Source: Biomphalaria glabrata
Taxonomy: Eukaryota > Mollusca > Gastropoda > Planorbidae
Direction: 5' to 3'
Assembly (NCBI RefSeq): GCF_947242115.1
Contig: NC_074720.1
Coordinates: 11,348,645-11,412,644, forward strand
DNA: 64,000 nt
Positions 10,736 to 23,279 of the stretch are shown in pieces. The notes under the pieces were generated by a model. The model was not told where the DNA came from. It did not search any database and was given only the letters and a program-made list of their open reading frames with translations. The position numbers were made by a program, and so were the translations under genes. How positions within the stretch are numbered: the first letter of the stretch is position 1; each line of letters starts with the position of its first letter.

Positions 10736-11057
10736 ATAGTTGCAATAGTTGTATGTTATATGTTATGGTGATATGTCATATTTATCTTCATCACTTCCAT
10801 CAGACAAATAATAAAACACAAAATGTATTTTGAAATAATTGTATATTCTGTTGGCATTATTTTAAAATATAGTTATGTAAACATGGTGTTCAGCTGCCAA
10901 TTTTAGTTGAACACACAACCTGCAGCTCATACACCATCAGGTAAATAACTTGATCTCACTGACACTCTCATTCAAACTTCTAACATGAATACGCAAACAG
11001 TATATGTCCAGCTAATAGAGATACTATTCCAAATTTTTTAACAATGTATACTTAAAT

Positions 11058-11310
11058 GAGGAGGCGTGGTGAATGAGTGGTAAAGCGATTGGCTTCCGAA
11101 CTGGGGGTCCCAGGTCCGAATCCTGGTGAAGACTGGGATTTTTAATTTCGGGATCTCCGGGCGCCTCTTAGTCCACCACGCTCTAATGGGTACCTGACAT
11201 TAGTTGTGCTGGCCACATGACACCCTCGTTAACCGTAGGCCACAGAATCAGTTGACCTTTAGTTCATCTGCCCTATAGACCACAAGGTCTGAAAGGGGAA
11301 CTTTTTATAC
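11058..11310 (+). repeat. SINE family 1, full-length copy
   Basis: The tRNA-like head has a box A-like GTGGTGAATGAGTGGTAAAG and a box B-like GGTCCGAATCC. The body follows with TGAAGACTGGGATTTTTAAT, CTCTAATGGGTACCTGAC, GGCCACATGACACCCTCGTT and the end GGTCTGAAAGGGGAACTTTT. Eight whole or partial copies are in the window. Confidence 0.9.
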
Positions 11311-11319
11311 TTAAACGAA

Positions 11320-12025
11320 AAGCAACAGGTTAAAATGAAAATAAAAACATTTTTTTTCAACTTGTTTGTAATACTTCAAGTTCAATATTATGAAATAAAT
11401 ATTGAATTGTTTGGCTTGCTGTGCGATCTCTTTAGTGGGGAAGTTGTATGGGAAAGATTAATTACCACCTCAACCATCCCACAGTGGTTCCAAGTAGGTC
11501 AAGTGCTGAAATAAAAGAGTTATTTCCCATTTGTATGAAGCAGCAATACATGCAGCATTGTGGAACTGACCCATATACATGCAGCATTGTGGAACTGACC
11601 CATATCACAGAAGTCTTCACCCTTCACAGCAAGTTTTTTATATACCAGAGTTTAAGACATATATCTATTGTTAATACTGATAAGACATTTTCTATAATTC
11701 TGGTGATAACTATAACCACTTAAAAACTTAACTTCATATGTTCAAAATTTTTAAAATGTTCAAAATAGTTTTATTTGAAACAACAGAATGAAAAGTTATT
11801 TACCACTGAGAAAAAAGTGCAAGACACAGGCTAAAACATGGTGGGACTATGGAGGATTTTCATAATGGAGACCAATCTATAACTAGCTAGTTGTTTAGTA
11901 TATCTAATATACAGAACAAAGGATGTGTTGATAATCTATGTATTTACAAAATATATAACAGTTTGTGTAGACTTTGTAAATTCACATTTCTAAGGTCTCT
12001 TTCCTTGTAACTTAAAATGTGTATC
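11320..12025. other. AT-rich intergenic stretch, no gene seen
   Basis: It contains a two-copy direct duplication at about 11550-11606 with the shared words ATACATGCAGCATTGTGGAA and CTGACCCATAT. No other structure is recognised. Confidence 0.4.
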
Positions 12026-12027
12026 CT

Positions 12028-12316
12028 TTAGTTATTAATATTGATCTTTCAACATACCTATTATGCCTTTAGTTAGCAATATTGATCTTTCAACATATCT
12101 GTACTGCCTTTAGTTAGCAATATTGATCTTTCAACATACCTATAATGCCTTTAGTTAGCAATATTGATCTTTCAACATACCTGTACTGCCTTTACTTAGC
12201 AATATTGATCTTTCAACATACCTGTACTGCCTTTAATTAGTAATATTGATCTTTCAACATACCTGTACTGCCTTTAGTTAGCAATATTTATCTTTCAACA
12301 TACCTGTACTGCCTTT
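12028..12316. repeat. 41-base tandem repeat, about seven units
   Basis: Each unit contains CAATATTGATCTTTCAACAT followed by ACCTGTACTGCCTTTAGTTAG with small changes. It lies about 400 bases beyond the XRCC4 stop codon, in the downstream flank. Confidence 0.9.
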
Positions 12317-12706
12317 ACTAAATTTACTACATCTGTTAATTTCAAAATTTCTTAAGTCTTTTTCTCCTTTCATAATCTTATGAATTTCTGTAGATTTTTC
12401 TTAAATCCCCCACACATTTCACTATATCACTTTGTCTTCTTTTTCTCTCTTACTATATTGCAATATTTACAAAGATGTCATTAGAATGTAATTGGGTAAT
12501 AAAAAATCAATATGCAAACAGTAAACAAAAGAGCAGGATAGTGTGATAACATGAATTTACACATAATGCATGGGATGGATCAACACATTTCATTACTGAA
12601 ACTATTTTTTAGAAAAGATAAAAATTTACACTCAGTCAATTTGGCCAATAATTTAAAGCTTTAAACAGCTACCAATTGGTATTACTACTATGTGAATAGA
12701 TATGTT

Positions 12707-15700
12707 TCAAAAATTGTCAAGCAAATCATCAGGATCTAAATTGTCTGCTGATTTGTTGGAATTGCCAGATCCACTTTTTCTCAGACTGGACCTTCTGTCT
12801 GCACTTTTTGGTCTAAACAGAATAAAGACACACAATGAATGAAACTTAAAACAAATATTGACTGATACATTCTATACAAACATAGCACAAAGTTTAAAAG
12901 GAGGAGACTTCATTTGAATGCTGAGAGCTTAAAACAATCACTAGCATGCACTTCGAAGTCTTGATTTTAGTTTTCTTTAGTTTATAATGGTTCTTTAAGA
13001 TTGTCTTTGGTGGAAGTGATAGAGGATATTAGTGCATATAGCATGCATCTCACATAGCCTCTGATCACTAATGACATTCTTGTGTGGCTCAAGCACTGAG
13101 CCCAATGGAAGGCTAGTACTAGCACCTAAACCAGGGGCTTTTTAGCGTTGATTGGCAACCCATTGGAGTATAGGCAAACTCTGTGATTCAACTCAGAAGG
13201 TGAGCCTTATATAGGATGTAACACACAATACTACATATTGGCAGATGCTGCAGTACAACTTATACCCAATTATATCAGTCTCCGCCACTAAATCAGTCCC
13301 ATCAGATGTGTGGCGATGGGAAACTGCTGTGTGAGGGACAATGCTCTAACTATGGATAATGCCCAAGCTCTCATCTCGTCCTATGAAATGAGCTAAAATT
13401 GTTCTAACACTGAAGTGGTCACAAAAGTTATAGGCTACAGCATGACTCAGTAGCATAACTCAGTCGTATAACTCAGAATAATAGCTCATCCTGAAGACAT
13501 GGATCTAAAGGGATGATGTGCTATCATGATTCCAGTGTAGGCAAAGTAAATAAAACTCCAAATTGACTTCAGGATAAATTAGTCGGAAATAAAACAAAAA
13601 ACAAACACAGGTGTTTATCTTTCAGTCGTCTCACTAAGTTAAATAGTCTCTATTACCATTCATTTTGGTTTCTTGAGATAAGAAAAGATAATTTTTTATT
13701 GCCTTTTTGACTGAAGGCAGTCACCATAGTTACAATGCAAAACAAATATACAAAGTTTACTCTCAATTTTGATTTCTTTTGCCAGCAAATATGTGAAACT
13801 AACTAGTCTGTATAGTTAGATGCTATGAAATGATCTGAAAATGAAAATGGGTCAGCGGATTGTTTAAAACAATGTAGCCAGGAAAGAGATTGAAGTCCAA
13901 AGATTATGTGAGTACTATCAAAACATTGTCCTCACCTTTCCAGAGTTGTGTTGCCAGAAGTGACACGAGGTAAAACAGGTTTGGCGGGAGTGTTCTTTTT
14001 ATTTGAGGTTTGACGCCGGGGCCTGAAGAAACAAATAAAGTATGCCTAAACTAGGTAATGATGAGAACTACTCAAGTGCTAGAATAAATATGCTTAACCT
14101 GTGGTAATAACTTCTTTTTATTAGCCATATTAGTTCTACAATAATTTTGTACTAGGACTTAAATGATTCCAAAAAAGGGAAAATAAAATTCTAGCCTTTC
14201 TGTATTTAAAATTACTAATACACTTTTTAAGTATCTAAGTACTACAAAAATCATAGCCTTAACCTTTACACTTTTGAGAAATTTTGTGGCATACAATATT
14301 TTTTGTAATGACCTTCGTGTGTCAATTGTTTTTTCATCATTTGAAAATAGTCAGAAGTTAGTAGCTTAAGTGTACCACAAGAGGCCTTTCCTTGGACATT
14401 ATTTTCAATACAAATTCTAACTAGAATGACATCAACTTAAGGAATATAGTGACTCATTCTATAATAGCTAAAAAAAAAATACTTATGATGTTACAACAAT
14501 CAAGGAAACAAGGCTAACATAAATAATATTTTAAGAGAGACACTAACATGAATTTTTAATTTTCAAAATATACAGTATTGATATTTTACAACAAATAAAA
14601 ATATCAGAATATTTCTTATCAGATATGGATTAATTTGATGTCTTGTGTTCAGAATTAGAAGATGTACCAAATGATCTATTTATGTAACTTTGTGTTTACA
14701 AAAGAAAAACAGGTAAAATATAAAAATCCTGTTTAAAAAAAAAACAAAAAAACTTATCTAAGGGAAAGAACTCAGTGCTTACAACTATATCTCTCAAGGA
14801 ATCAAGAAGTTATTACCCTTTTTCAATATCCAACAAAATAATTATCAATAATTAATTGACTAACTGGTTAATTTTTTAAGTGATTCATGTTTTGTTAGAA
14901 ACAATAAAACATGGTTTAAAATTTCATATTGATCCAAGAATGGGTGTGGTGAAATAAAGTGTTCAATTATTTAAAGGGGAAAAAAACAAAACAAATTTAG
15001 CCAAATCTGTTAATATTGAAGGATTAATTTCTCTTGTTGGTATCAAAAAAAAAAATTAACAACAAATAATCAATTATTTTTTTGGTTCCTGTGTTTTTCA
15101 AATGCAAATGACTAATTGCGCAAAGTTTCAACTAGATCCGAGAAAGGGCTTGGGAGAAATAACATGTTCAAACTTTTGTACCAGACAGATAGACCGACAG
15201 AATAAGTAGATATAAGCTTTGTAATGACCTTCTTACTACTGGTGGTTCATTGCTTGCAGTCTCTTCATCTAACCCAAAGTCTAATGAAGATTCTAACACA
15301 GCTTTCGATGGAATGTTTACAACATTTTTACCTTTTTTGGCTGGTGACACCTGAAACACAACATTATTTAAACTAATTCATTTTTTTTAAATTAAAACTA
15401 CATTTGCATAATTAATCCAATTATTTATGTTCTTGTTGATTATTCATTCAAAGAAAAAGTTTATCACTTTCAGAATTTTTTAAAACAATAAATGTTGGTA
15501 GCTTTCCTATAAACAAACACATTACAATAAACTCAATGTGCTAGATGGATACAGATTATTTTCTTTTGCATTGTTTTTTTCATTCATCAAGTCACTCAAT
15601 AAGTCAAAAATTTCTCTTCCATTTTAATGTTTGGCCCAATATTAAAAGTATATTAGCTCATACATGTCAGTCTTGACTGGTATTCAATGAAAGTGTTTAG

Positions 15701-18700
15701 AATAAAAATAACTAAGTTAGGTTTGATGTGCATGTTTTTGTTTTGTATTTTGTGATTTATTTTGGCAAATCCACAATATTTCATATTCATGTTAGGCATT
15801 TGAGTGCATCCTGTCATGAGACTCAGTTTGAGAATGGAAGTAAGCTTGTACAGTTGATCATGTCATATTGTTCTATTCTAGAGTCCAATGTAAATATGAT
15901 TTGGTGTCTTCTTTGTTCTTATTCAATGTTCATAGTTACTAATTTGGGATGAATAAATCTGAAACTAAAATACTTTAAATTATCTCCCTAGAAATCACAA
16001 GAAAAAGAAAAACATCACAATGGTCTAACTGGATATAACTTACCTCAGGTTCTGAATCAGATTCTTCTGACGCACTGAGGAATTAGTTGAGAATACTCGT
16101 TTCATTTTATTGCTAAAATTGTTTAAATTACTAGTATTTTTTTAATAATTATTTTGTAATTTAAAAAAAAAATTCAAACTATCAATTTTTTAATCCCGTT
16201 TAAGTTTGTCAGAAGATTTAATATAATCAATCAATTAAAAATCTTGGACCCTACCTTTTCATCACTTTTTTTCCTCTTTGACCATTTCTGGTTGTTTGCA
16301 ACTGTTGATTAGATGTACTAGCAATTGGAGAGTTAGAATTTTCATCCATTTCATGGTCTGAAAAATTTTTTAAGAAATTGAATTTAGCAGCTAGACAAAA
16401 ATTAGGACTAATTGTAATATTCACTATAAGGTTAAAAACAGGTGCATATTGATGTATTTAATTAATTAATTAATTTAATTAGTATGACAAGTGCATTACT
16501 ATTTAAATATTACAGACGAAAAAAGAAGCCAACAAAAATGTAAACATATAGCACAAACATTAAGACAATAATTTAATTTTGATTAAAAAAATAGAGAGAA
16601 ACCTTGGTTGTTACACTGTTCTTCTAGCTGTCGAATTCTCTCTTTCTTGCTATTTAATATTGCAACAAACTAAACAGAGTAAATAATTAAACTGCGTTAT
16701 TATTAGCAGACTGTAATGATTGATCATGTACATTAATAGAGGTCAACACTGACTATAATCCTGATAGGACAAGGCTAGGATAAATTAAAGAGGTGGAGAA
16801 ATTTTACATAAACTCTACTTGATTTGTTTGTTTTTTTCTTTTAGAAATTAATCAAAGTTGTTTCATGCAGACGTCATTATCAACATCAGGATCTTGAGTA
16901 CATCCAGGTCACAATCATTATCAACAAAATAGGTCCCTGCTTTTTGTAAAGCTTTCTTAATTTAGAAAAATGGACTAAAGGATCATTTAGCTTATCTGAT
17001 AAACTTGAATAAAGATATTTTAAAAAATAATGTAATCTATCCTTTTTTTTTTTGTTAACTTTACAATATCTGTTGCTTATTAATTATATTATTATTATGT
17101 TATTCTGTACAATCCATTGAATTGTCCATTTGTTAAACCTATAATATCAATCAAGTTACAAGCATTCATAATATACTCAAATTATAACAAAAAATTAACT
17201 TTTCAAAATTTAGATCATATATTGTTGCAAAAAAAAGTGAATGTGCATTGCAAAATAGCTTATTAAACAGTGTAACTCATTTAAGGGTCACACAGATTAT
17301 TATATCTGATCAATAAATGAAGACAAATATCGTGTTATCCTCACCTTAGAATATAAATCTTTCTCTAGTTCTTCCTTGGCTTTCACACACCTTTCAAGCC
17401 TCTGGAATAAAATTATTTTTTTTTTATTAACAAAGTTAAAACCACAACTAAAATCTTCAATATTTGACCAAAATAGCTTCAAATCCACGAAAAATACAAA
17501 ATGGCAAACTCATATTTTTGTCTCATAAACCTTTTATTCTTGTAGTTTTGTTTTTCAACTTGACAAGATTTGAACTTAAGAAAAAATGTAAATTATTTTA
17601 GCTACAACCTTTCTGAAAAAGCATTTGGCATGATAAAATTATGTTCACTATATGGCAAAAAACTTTTGTAACTATGTCAACTTGACATGAACTAATATGT
17701 ATTAAAGAAAAAAAATTGTATCATGAAAATTCTAAAATTGTTTTTAAGAATCTTTTTTTTTACCTTCATTCTGGCCATAAAAGCTTTTTTCTTGCTTTTT
17801 TTCTATCTTTGACTGCAACGTCAAAGTGCTCAAAGAATGTAACAACTTGGTAATGATGAAAGGTTGTCTTTTTTTACGTTAAGAAAACACTCTACCAAAT
17901 AAATTATTTTTCTAATCCACTCGAGAGAAATGTTGTTGCTTATGCCCAAGGCATCAAGTAAAATTCTCTAGTTCAGGGCTTATTTGAAAATACAAAACTT
18001 TATAAAAAGTACAAACCTTCAATGCATTCTGCCTTTCTGAAGATAATTTTTCATTAGCAGTTTCTAGAGAATGAATTTCATCTTGCTGATTGCGGGTAGT
18101 AGCAATACATTCACTCAAAATATCACAGATTTTCTTGGAAGAGTTTTTGCACTTTTTCAAAGTTGTTGATCCTAAATTATACTGAAAGAAAAAAAAAGTT
18201 TGCAATAAATTTTATCTTATAAAAATCACTTTTTCAAACTATAAATTATTTTTAAAACTGTCAGGTTCAATTTTAAGAGCTTGTGGTGAAAGTGGAATCA
18301 AACCAGTTCTCTTTAAAAAAATTACAAGAACACATACTTTGTGACTAGAACAGCCACCTTTTTTAACCCAACTAGTTAGACTAAGAGATGCTGGTCCAAT
18401 CCTTCAGTCCTCAATAAATTTGAAAGCATATCACTAAGACTTGAACCATACATTTTCAACTGCAGCAGAGAGCTTAACACCAAGATATATTTATTTTATA
18501 ATTATAATAATAATAATAATAAGGCTTGTCTTCGAGTCCCAAGATTAATAAGGAATGCAATATTTCAGGTGGCTATGCAGATCCAGCTGTGACAAATATA
18601 TTTTGCCACATCCAGTGCAGGCATAACCATTTTAGATTTTCTTTTTGCCATCTACATCTGTCCTTGGCAGCAGATTTTCTTTTGGTCTCTAATGTTTATC

Positions 18701-19460
18701 CTGCAGACTTTGTAAGTGACCTCCAGCTGTCTCATTCTGAGGCCGCATGCAACCAGGTGTTCTCTTCTATGTCAGTTAAAGCAAGTTGGTGCCTAAGCTG
18801 GTCTTTAAAGTGTTTCCGTGGAGCACCTCAGAGATACACAGACCACCTTTCAGCTCACCAAAAAAGTCCCCCATATGGGATTCATGCTCTGCCCAGCGTA
18901 ATTGTCAGACCATAAAAAAAGAAATATGTAGGTCTGTATTCAGTAGCATCGAAAGGGTAATTGGATATAGTATCACATACTTTAACATCATGGGCAGGGA
19001 TTTTCTTCCATGTTAGCTGTCCTGTATTGTCACCTTTTTCAACAAAGTGGCATTCATAGTTGGCATCACCTGTCACATCTTTAGTGAAGGCAGCTTGTGT
19101 TTGATCAACAAAGCTGTTGAAGTCCATTTTAACTTGAACACACAGTTGGTCCAAATCCTCCTCAGTAACTAAAAACAGAAAAATACATTGAAAGACAGAG
19201 TAGTGAAATATAACAAAATGTATCTCTATTGATTTCATCAATGTTTCTACTAACTAGAGTTTACAATAAATCCATTACATAAATAGGAGATTATGACTAA
19301 ACACTAAAATACCTGCCCCTTCCCAGACATTTATTCCATCTGTGAGAGTCAGCTTAAACCCTTCAGAGCCATTATTTTTTAAAGCAGTTTGTAAGAAAAT
19401 CTTTCCTCCAGCGTCATTTGATCTTTCAAGTTCAGTTAATGTTAATTTGTCTTTAGACAT
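12707..19460 (-). CDS. XRCC4: DNA repair protein XRCC4 (ten coding exons, 357 residues)
   Basis: XRCC4 is the nuclear scaffold of non-homologous end joining. It dimerises through a coiled coil, binds DNA ligase IV and forms filaments with XLF. Coding exons on the minus strand: 19460-19313, 19168-18981, 18181-18017, 17401-17345, 16669-16603, 16357-16255, 16074-16044, 15350-15229, 14022-13936, 12812-12707. All joins keep frame. The head domain (about 1-115) contains GFKLTLTDGINVWEG, like the vertebrate ITLTDG strand. The coiled coil (about 118-205) contains RLERCVKAKEELEKDLYSK and FVAILNSKKERIRQLEEQ, the ligase IV-binding zone. The tail is basic and Ser-rich with an acidic SASEESDSEPE and ends in LDPDDLLDNF, like the vertebrate terminus. 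Human XRCC4 is about 335 residues. The head is diverged. The exon 8 donor (GTCATT) is weak and touches a repeat. An acceptor at 19490-19491 implies a 5'UTR intron. Confidence 0.93.
12813..13935. other. XRCC4 intron 9
   Basis: AT-rich. The piece at about 13110-13390 is less AT-rich, lacks an open frame and looks repetitive, but I could not match it to another copy in the window. Confidence 0.4.
14755..15226 (+). repeat. Dimeric repeat C, in XRCC4 intron 8
   Basis: Two head-to-tail units. Each has TTAATTGACTAACTGGTTAA-like sequence, GATTCATGTTTTGTTAG, AAGTTTCAACTAGATCCGAG, GGGAGAAATAA, then (second unit) ACCAGACAGATAGACCGACAG and ATAAGCTTTGTAATG. The junction between units (about 14965-15040) resembles that of the dimer at 30835-31305. 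The right end reaches the last bases before XRCC4 exon 8, so the 5' splice site lies at the repeat edge. Class unknown: no terminal inverted repeats and no coding frame seen. Confidence 0.7.
18490..18908 (-). mobile_element. LINE 3' end with C2H2-type coding tail, in XRCC4 intron 2
   Basis: On the minus strand this matches the coding end at 62365-62700, with pieces such as GAPRKHFKDQ, QLALTDIEE and a degraded zinc finger. The outer end has a (TTA)n run at 18505-18525, the tail. The frame is broken here, since the ORF-like plus-strand reading is only a shadow. The LINE is in the same sense as XRCC4, 73 bases from the exon 2 donor. Confidence 0.7.
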
Positions 19461-19489
19461 CTTGGCAACTGCCTAAATAATGCAAATTC
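19461..19489 (-). other. XRCC4: XRCC4 5'UTR part of the first coding exon
   Basis: A TTTTCAG acceptor (AG at 19491-19490) precedes the start codon by 29 bases, so the leader is probably spliced. A possible non-coding first exon ends in ACTGAAAG before GTGAGA, at about 20962. That upstream exon is a guess from the donor sequence only. Confidence 0.4.
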
Positions 19490-19499
19490 CTGAAAAGTA

Positions 19500-21502
19500 T
19501 GTAATGAGTTGTAATCAATGTATAGTGACATCATTGGAAGTTCTGAACAGCATGCATGGTAATTTATTTTCAACCAGGCTGAGTCTTTTTACAATAGACT
19601 AGAAAGTAGTTGATACAAGTAAATGTATCCCTTCCTTACTATACCCACTTAACAGGCAATCATTTTAATGTGGTTTGATAAAAAATATATATTATATATA
19701 TCTAGGCTATAGATCTCAATAATAATTGTTAATTTGGTAGTGGACAGGAGTAAATGATTATTTACTAGATTTATAGATATCTCTGTAATCTGCAGTATCT
19801 TTGTCTCAAAACTAGGTAGTGACGGTAGTCAGGTTAAAATAGATATCAGATTATATAAAACGATTTCTGTTTTATTGCAATCTTTTAACTATGAATAGAA
19901 CTAGATCTAGACAATCTAGTTGACTTTTTAAAACAATTTTCAAATTTTAAGAAATTTAAGAATTTGAATGCTACAAAAAGAAGATCTAAAAGATCTAGAT
20001 CTAGAGTGACTAAAAAGTCTAAATCTACATAAAGAATCTCATAGATCAACTATAATACTATTAACTATATAATGTATATATCTAGATTAATTTATTTTAG
20101 GCTAGGCTAAGGCCGTAAGAAATATTGCTCCAGAATTTAGAATTTCCATTTTAAACATAGAAATGTAGGTAGGGTAAAACTAGTAGACTAGATTGTGTCT
20201 AGATGACTAGATAGACCTATAACTCTTATATTAGTTATAATATATAATAAATTATTATACTATTTATAGACTTAGAAGTTAGATCTAGATTAGTAAATAA
20301 GTAATCTATTCTAAATCTATTTACAATCTAGTACTAGATCTAGTAGTAGTAGACACTAATAAGACAGTCTGAGTGTCGAAGTCTAATTAAATACAGTTAC
20401 ACGCTTATAATTATAATAAGTTATAATTATCATCTCACTTATGACTTATTAAATATAGATTATAGACAGACCTAGATTTAGCCTAGAGAGTATAGTCTAA
20501 GATTACCTTAGACTAGATCTAGACTCTATATTATTATAGTAATATCTAATCTAATAGACTTATGATATATTTCTTTTCCTAGGCCGTCCTAGGGACAGTA
20601 TGGATTTCTCTTCAGATTTTTATTTATAAACAAGACCTATTACAATTAGAGTTACCGAACGTGTTTGTGTTAAGCCTTAGATGTATTAATATATATAGGT
20701 CTGTGTCCCTTCAGTGCAAAAAAAAATATATAAAAAAAAAGAAATATTGCAGAGCGTCAGACGTAGAACAAATTGTTTTGATTTTGTGTTTCGTGTAAGC
20801 GTATTAGATCTAGTAGATCTATTAGGTTCGGGGTGGTGAAGGGAATTCTAACAAGTTGCTAATACAAATTTTAGCATAGCCAACAAAATTTACGCTCTTC
20901 GTCCACAATCAAGGAATCCAATTAAGTCTTGTACTTTTCAACCATTTCATTAGAATCTCACCTTTCAGTTTCAGCAAAGGAAAATGACAAAGCCTGTTTT
21001 CGATAGATTGCCTGGAGAAATGGGAATGCTTTAAGTGTAAAGATTTAAAATTGCACTAAATTTCATGTGCAAGCAACCCTATAGTAATATTATCACTGAA
21101 AAACATGTTGTCTATCTTCCACTCTTCATTAGAAATATTAGTAACAAATTCACAGTCAATGTCCGTCAAGGCACATAATTTCTTCCTTGAGATCACAGAT
21201 TCTTCGCAATACATTGCCAGTGCTAAGCCAGCGGATACTACTGTGGTAGGCTACTGAATATCGGATTGTTTAGTTTCCAAATCTTCAGTAGCCTATTTCT
21301 CGGAACTGCCTGTGATTAAATCCCTTAGCTCTGATAAGTTTAATCACTGAGATAATTGAGTCAATAGGCCTCATTGGCTTTATATGCAATCCAGCATTGC
21401 ACCAACTTTCCAGTTTAGAGTTTATGGCTGGGACATTGTTCTTTAATATATATTTTTAAAAAAACACTTGTTTTTCTCAGTTAAAGCACTGCTCCATCAG
21501 TT
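19500..21502. other. XRCC4 upstream flank with CTAG/AGATCT-rich tract
   Basis: From about 19690 to 20560 the DNA is strikingly rich in CTAG, AGATCT and TCTAGA words, mostly not in a fixed period. No coding frame is seen. A promoter for XRCC4 should lie here or near 21000, but I cannot place it. Confidence 0.4.
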
Positions 21503-21510
21503 GTTACACT

Positions 21511-21730
21511 CAGTGGCGTAGCTAAGTATCAGGGGCCCGCGCGGGGGGGGGGGCTTGACCTCTTTAGGGGCAAGCCCATTTTTACATTCGACATCAAGAC
21601 ATGGGAAAATAGCGTAATATTTAATGTAAAAACAAATTTTGAACACTCATTTGGGGCCCGCCCTCAAATGGGGGCCAAGAGGATTTTCAAATTTTGATAC
21701 CCCTCCTCCCACCCTATAGCTACGCCACTG
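21511..21730. mobile_element. hAT-type MITE, copy 3 (best preserved)
   Basis: Perfect 14-base terminal inverted repeats CAGTGGCGTAGCTA, flanked by identical 8-base direct repeats GTTACACT (21503-21510 and 21731-21738). That is the hAT signature. Inside are a G run, CATTTGGGGCCCGCC and a T-rich centre as in copies 1 and 2. Non-coding and non-autonomous. The perfect target duplication suggests the youngest of the three. Confidence 0.92.
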
Positions 21731-21738
21731 GTTACACT

Positions 21739-22560
21739 TGACATCTTTTTCCAAGCTAACCCAACACTTTCAACCAACACAGTTCTCCATAGTATTGAAT
21801 AAATACTTGCCCGAGTTTGTGTCTTTGACTGAATGTTTTGAAATATTGCCAGTAAGAATAATCCTCGTTCACTTTAAACGTTTTAGAATGACATGTAGAG
21901 ACAATGTTTCTTTAGCTTCTTCGTCATAAGTTATAAGAATCAGAAGTTTCATTAATTTATATAGATATTGAAGTTATTTCTTTTTAATAAGTGTAATTTT
22001 TTTATATGTATAATCTGTGGGCACACCTGATTTCTGTTAGTTTCCGCGGACCGCACATAAAACACTCTTACCGTAATTTGCCCACCACCTGTGCTAGACT
22101 GTTTGGTGCTGAGCATTTTAGTTACCCTTTGTCTATATTTAATAAGAAAATCCTCGTTTAATTGATTTATTGTGGAATTTTATTTCATCCCAAGATACTA
22201 GTAAAGTGTAGTTCAGCTCCTCAGTGCCCTCAATTAGACCTCAAATATATTGTTAGTGATGGCTTATTGGTCTTTTTGAAAACGTATCTAAGTCAAAGGA
22301 CATGTAAGTAAAATCTCTGTGGACTGAGACTAATTGCCGTTTTAATTAAAGGTATAGAGATCTGTTTTAGTGAATACCTTTAGAATATATAAGTAGAACA
22401 GATGAGATCAATTTTGAGTATATTTAGTGTCAACCCTAAAACCATACGCAGTAGCATGGATTACTTTGGATAAAGGATTTCAAGTCTAAACCAGAGTGGA
22501 GATACAGAATCGACCTGACTTATACCGTATATAAGCCTACCTCTTCTTTTGCAATAATAC
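21739..22560. other. Intergenic stretch, no gene seen
   Basis: AT-rich DNA. GTCAACCCTAAAAC near 22430 recurs near 22959, linking it to the LINE-like block on its right. No exon recognised. Confidence 0.3.
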
Positions 22561-22565
22561 AATAC

Positions 22566-23060
22566 TTAAACTTCAATACAAAGGCCTGAGTAAGAAAGAA
22601 GGCATAATGCCTCGTAGCCCCAATACAAGTTGTGTGACTGTTCAAACACGTCCCATGTTAGCTCCCGGAGCTGGGTACAAGACATGCGACTCTGTTTCAA
22701 CGCTCTCTCCACAGTGACGGCATCGGTAGTATTAGTTCGTACGGAACCGAGCAAAGTATGCCCCAATAGGACAGTGTTCCGTTCAACACTGCGCAATGAT
22801 TGCTTGGTCTGACCTCCTCAACCGCCACCAAGGATCGTCGCGATCTGGGAGAAGCATGTGCTGGATTCCTCCCAGTACTTTAACCACTCTCATAAATGAC
22901 TGCTCGGATTTCTGTCGTTGCCCGTAGAAACGTGCTTGGTACTTCAAGATACCTAGTGTCAACCCTAAAACAACTTGCGGGGACGTCTTCCGCTTCATTG
23001 CCCATGACGACCAGGGCGACCACTGCATAAAAACTACAGCTCCAATAAATCAGCGGATGT
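22566..23060 (-). mobile_element. Degraded non-LTR retrotransposon ORF2 C-terminus (LINE-like)
   Basis: A minus-strand frame reads TTDAVTVERALKQ, CTQLRELTWD and YWGYEALC before SGLCI. This order (TVEHAL-Q-C, LRE-TW, then a GLCI-like end) is usual at the C-terminus of some animal LINE proteins. The upstream part to about 23060 is GC-richer and broken into frames. Placement depends on short motif similarity only. Confidence 0.5.
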
Positions 23061-23279
23061 TATCTGCGGCGCCGCCTGCCTCTTCCATTACGCGTGAACA
23101 GAGCCTACCAATCACCAAGGAATATTTAAATCATGCTCTTCCTTCTGTTCATCTCTTAACATTAGGAATGGTTCAGACATTGTTAAAACTTGATGTTAGT
23201 GGGACATGCTTGGCTATGAGTTTCTTCAGCCAGACGTTGTGGACATTGTCAGACCCAGGAGAAGTCCAGTTGTGAGCTC

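Noticed and set aside
17764-17812. A candidate extra XRCC4 exon between exons 3 and 4 (CAG acceptor, GAAG before GTAAAA donor)
   Set aside because: Its 49 bases break the frame into exon 4, and exon 3 to exon 4 directly aligns residue for residue with the vertebrate coiled coil.
18526-19016. Plus-strand frames of 129 and 76 codons
   Set aside because: They lie antisense to a LINE remnant and to XRCC4 exon 2.
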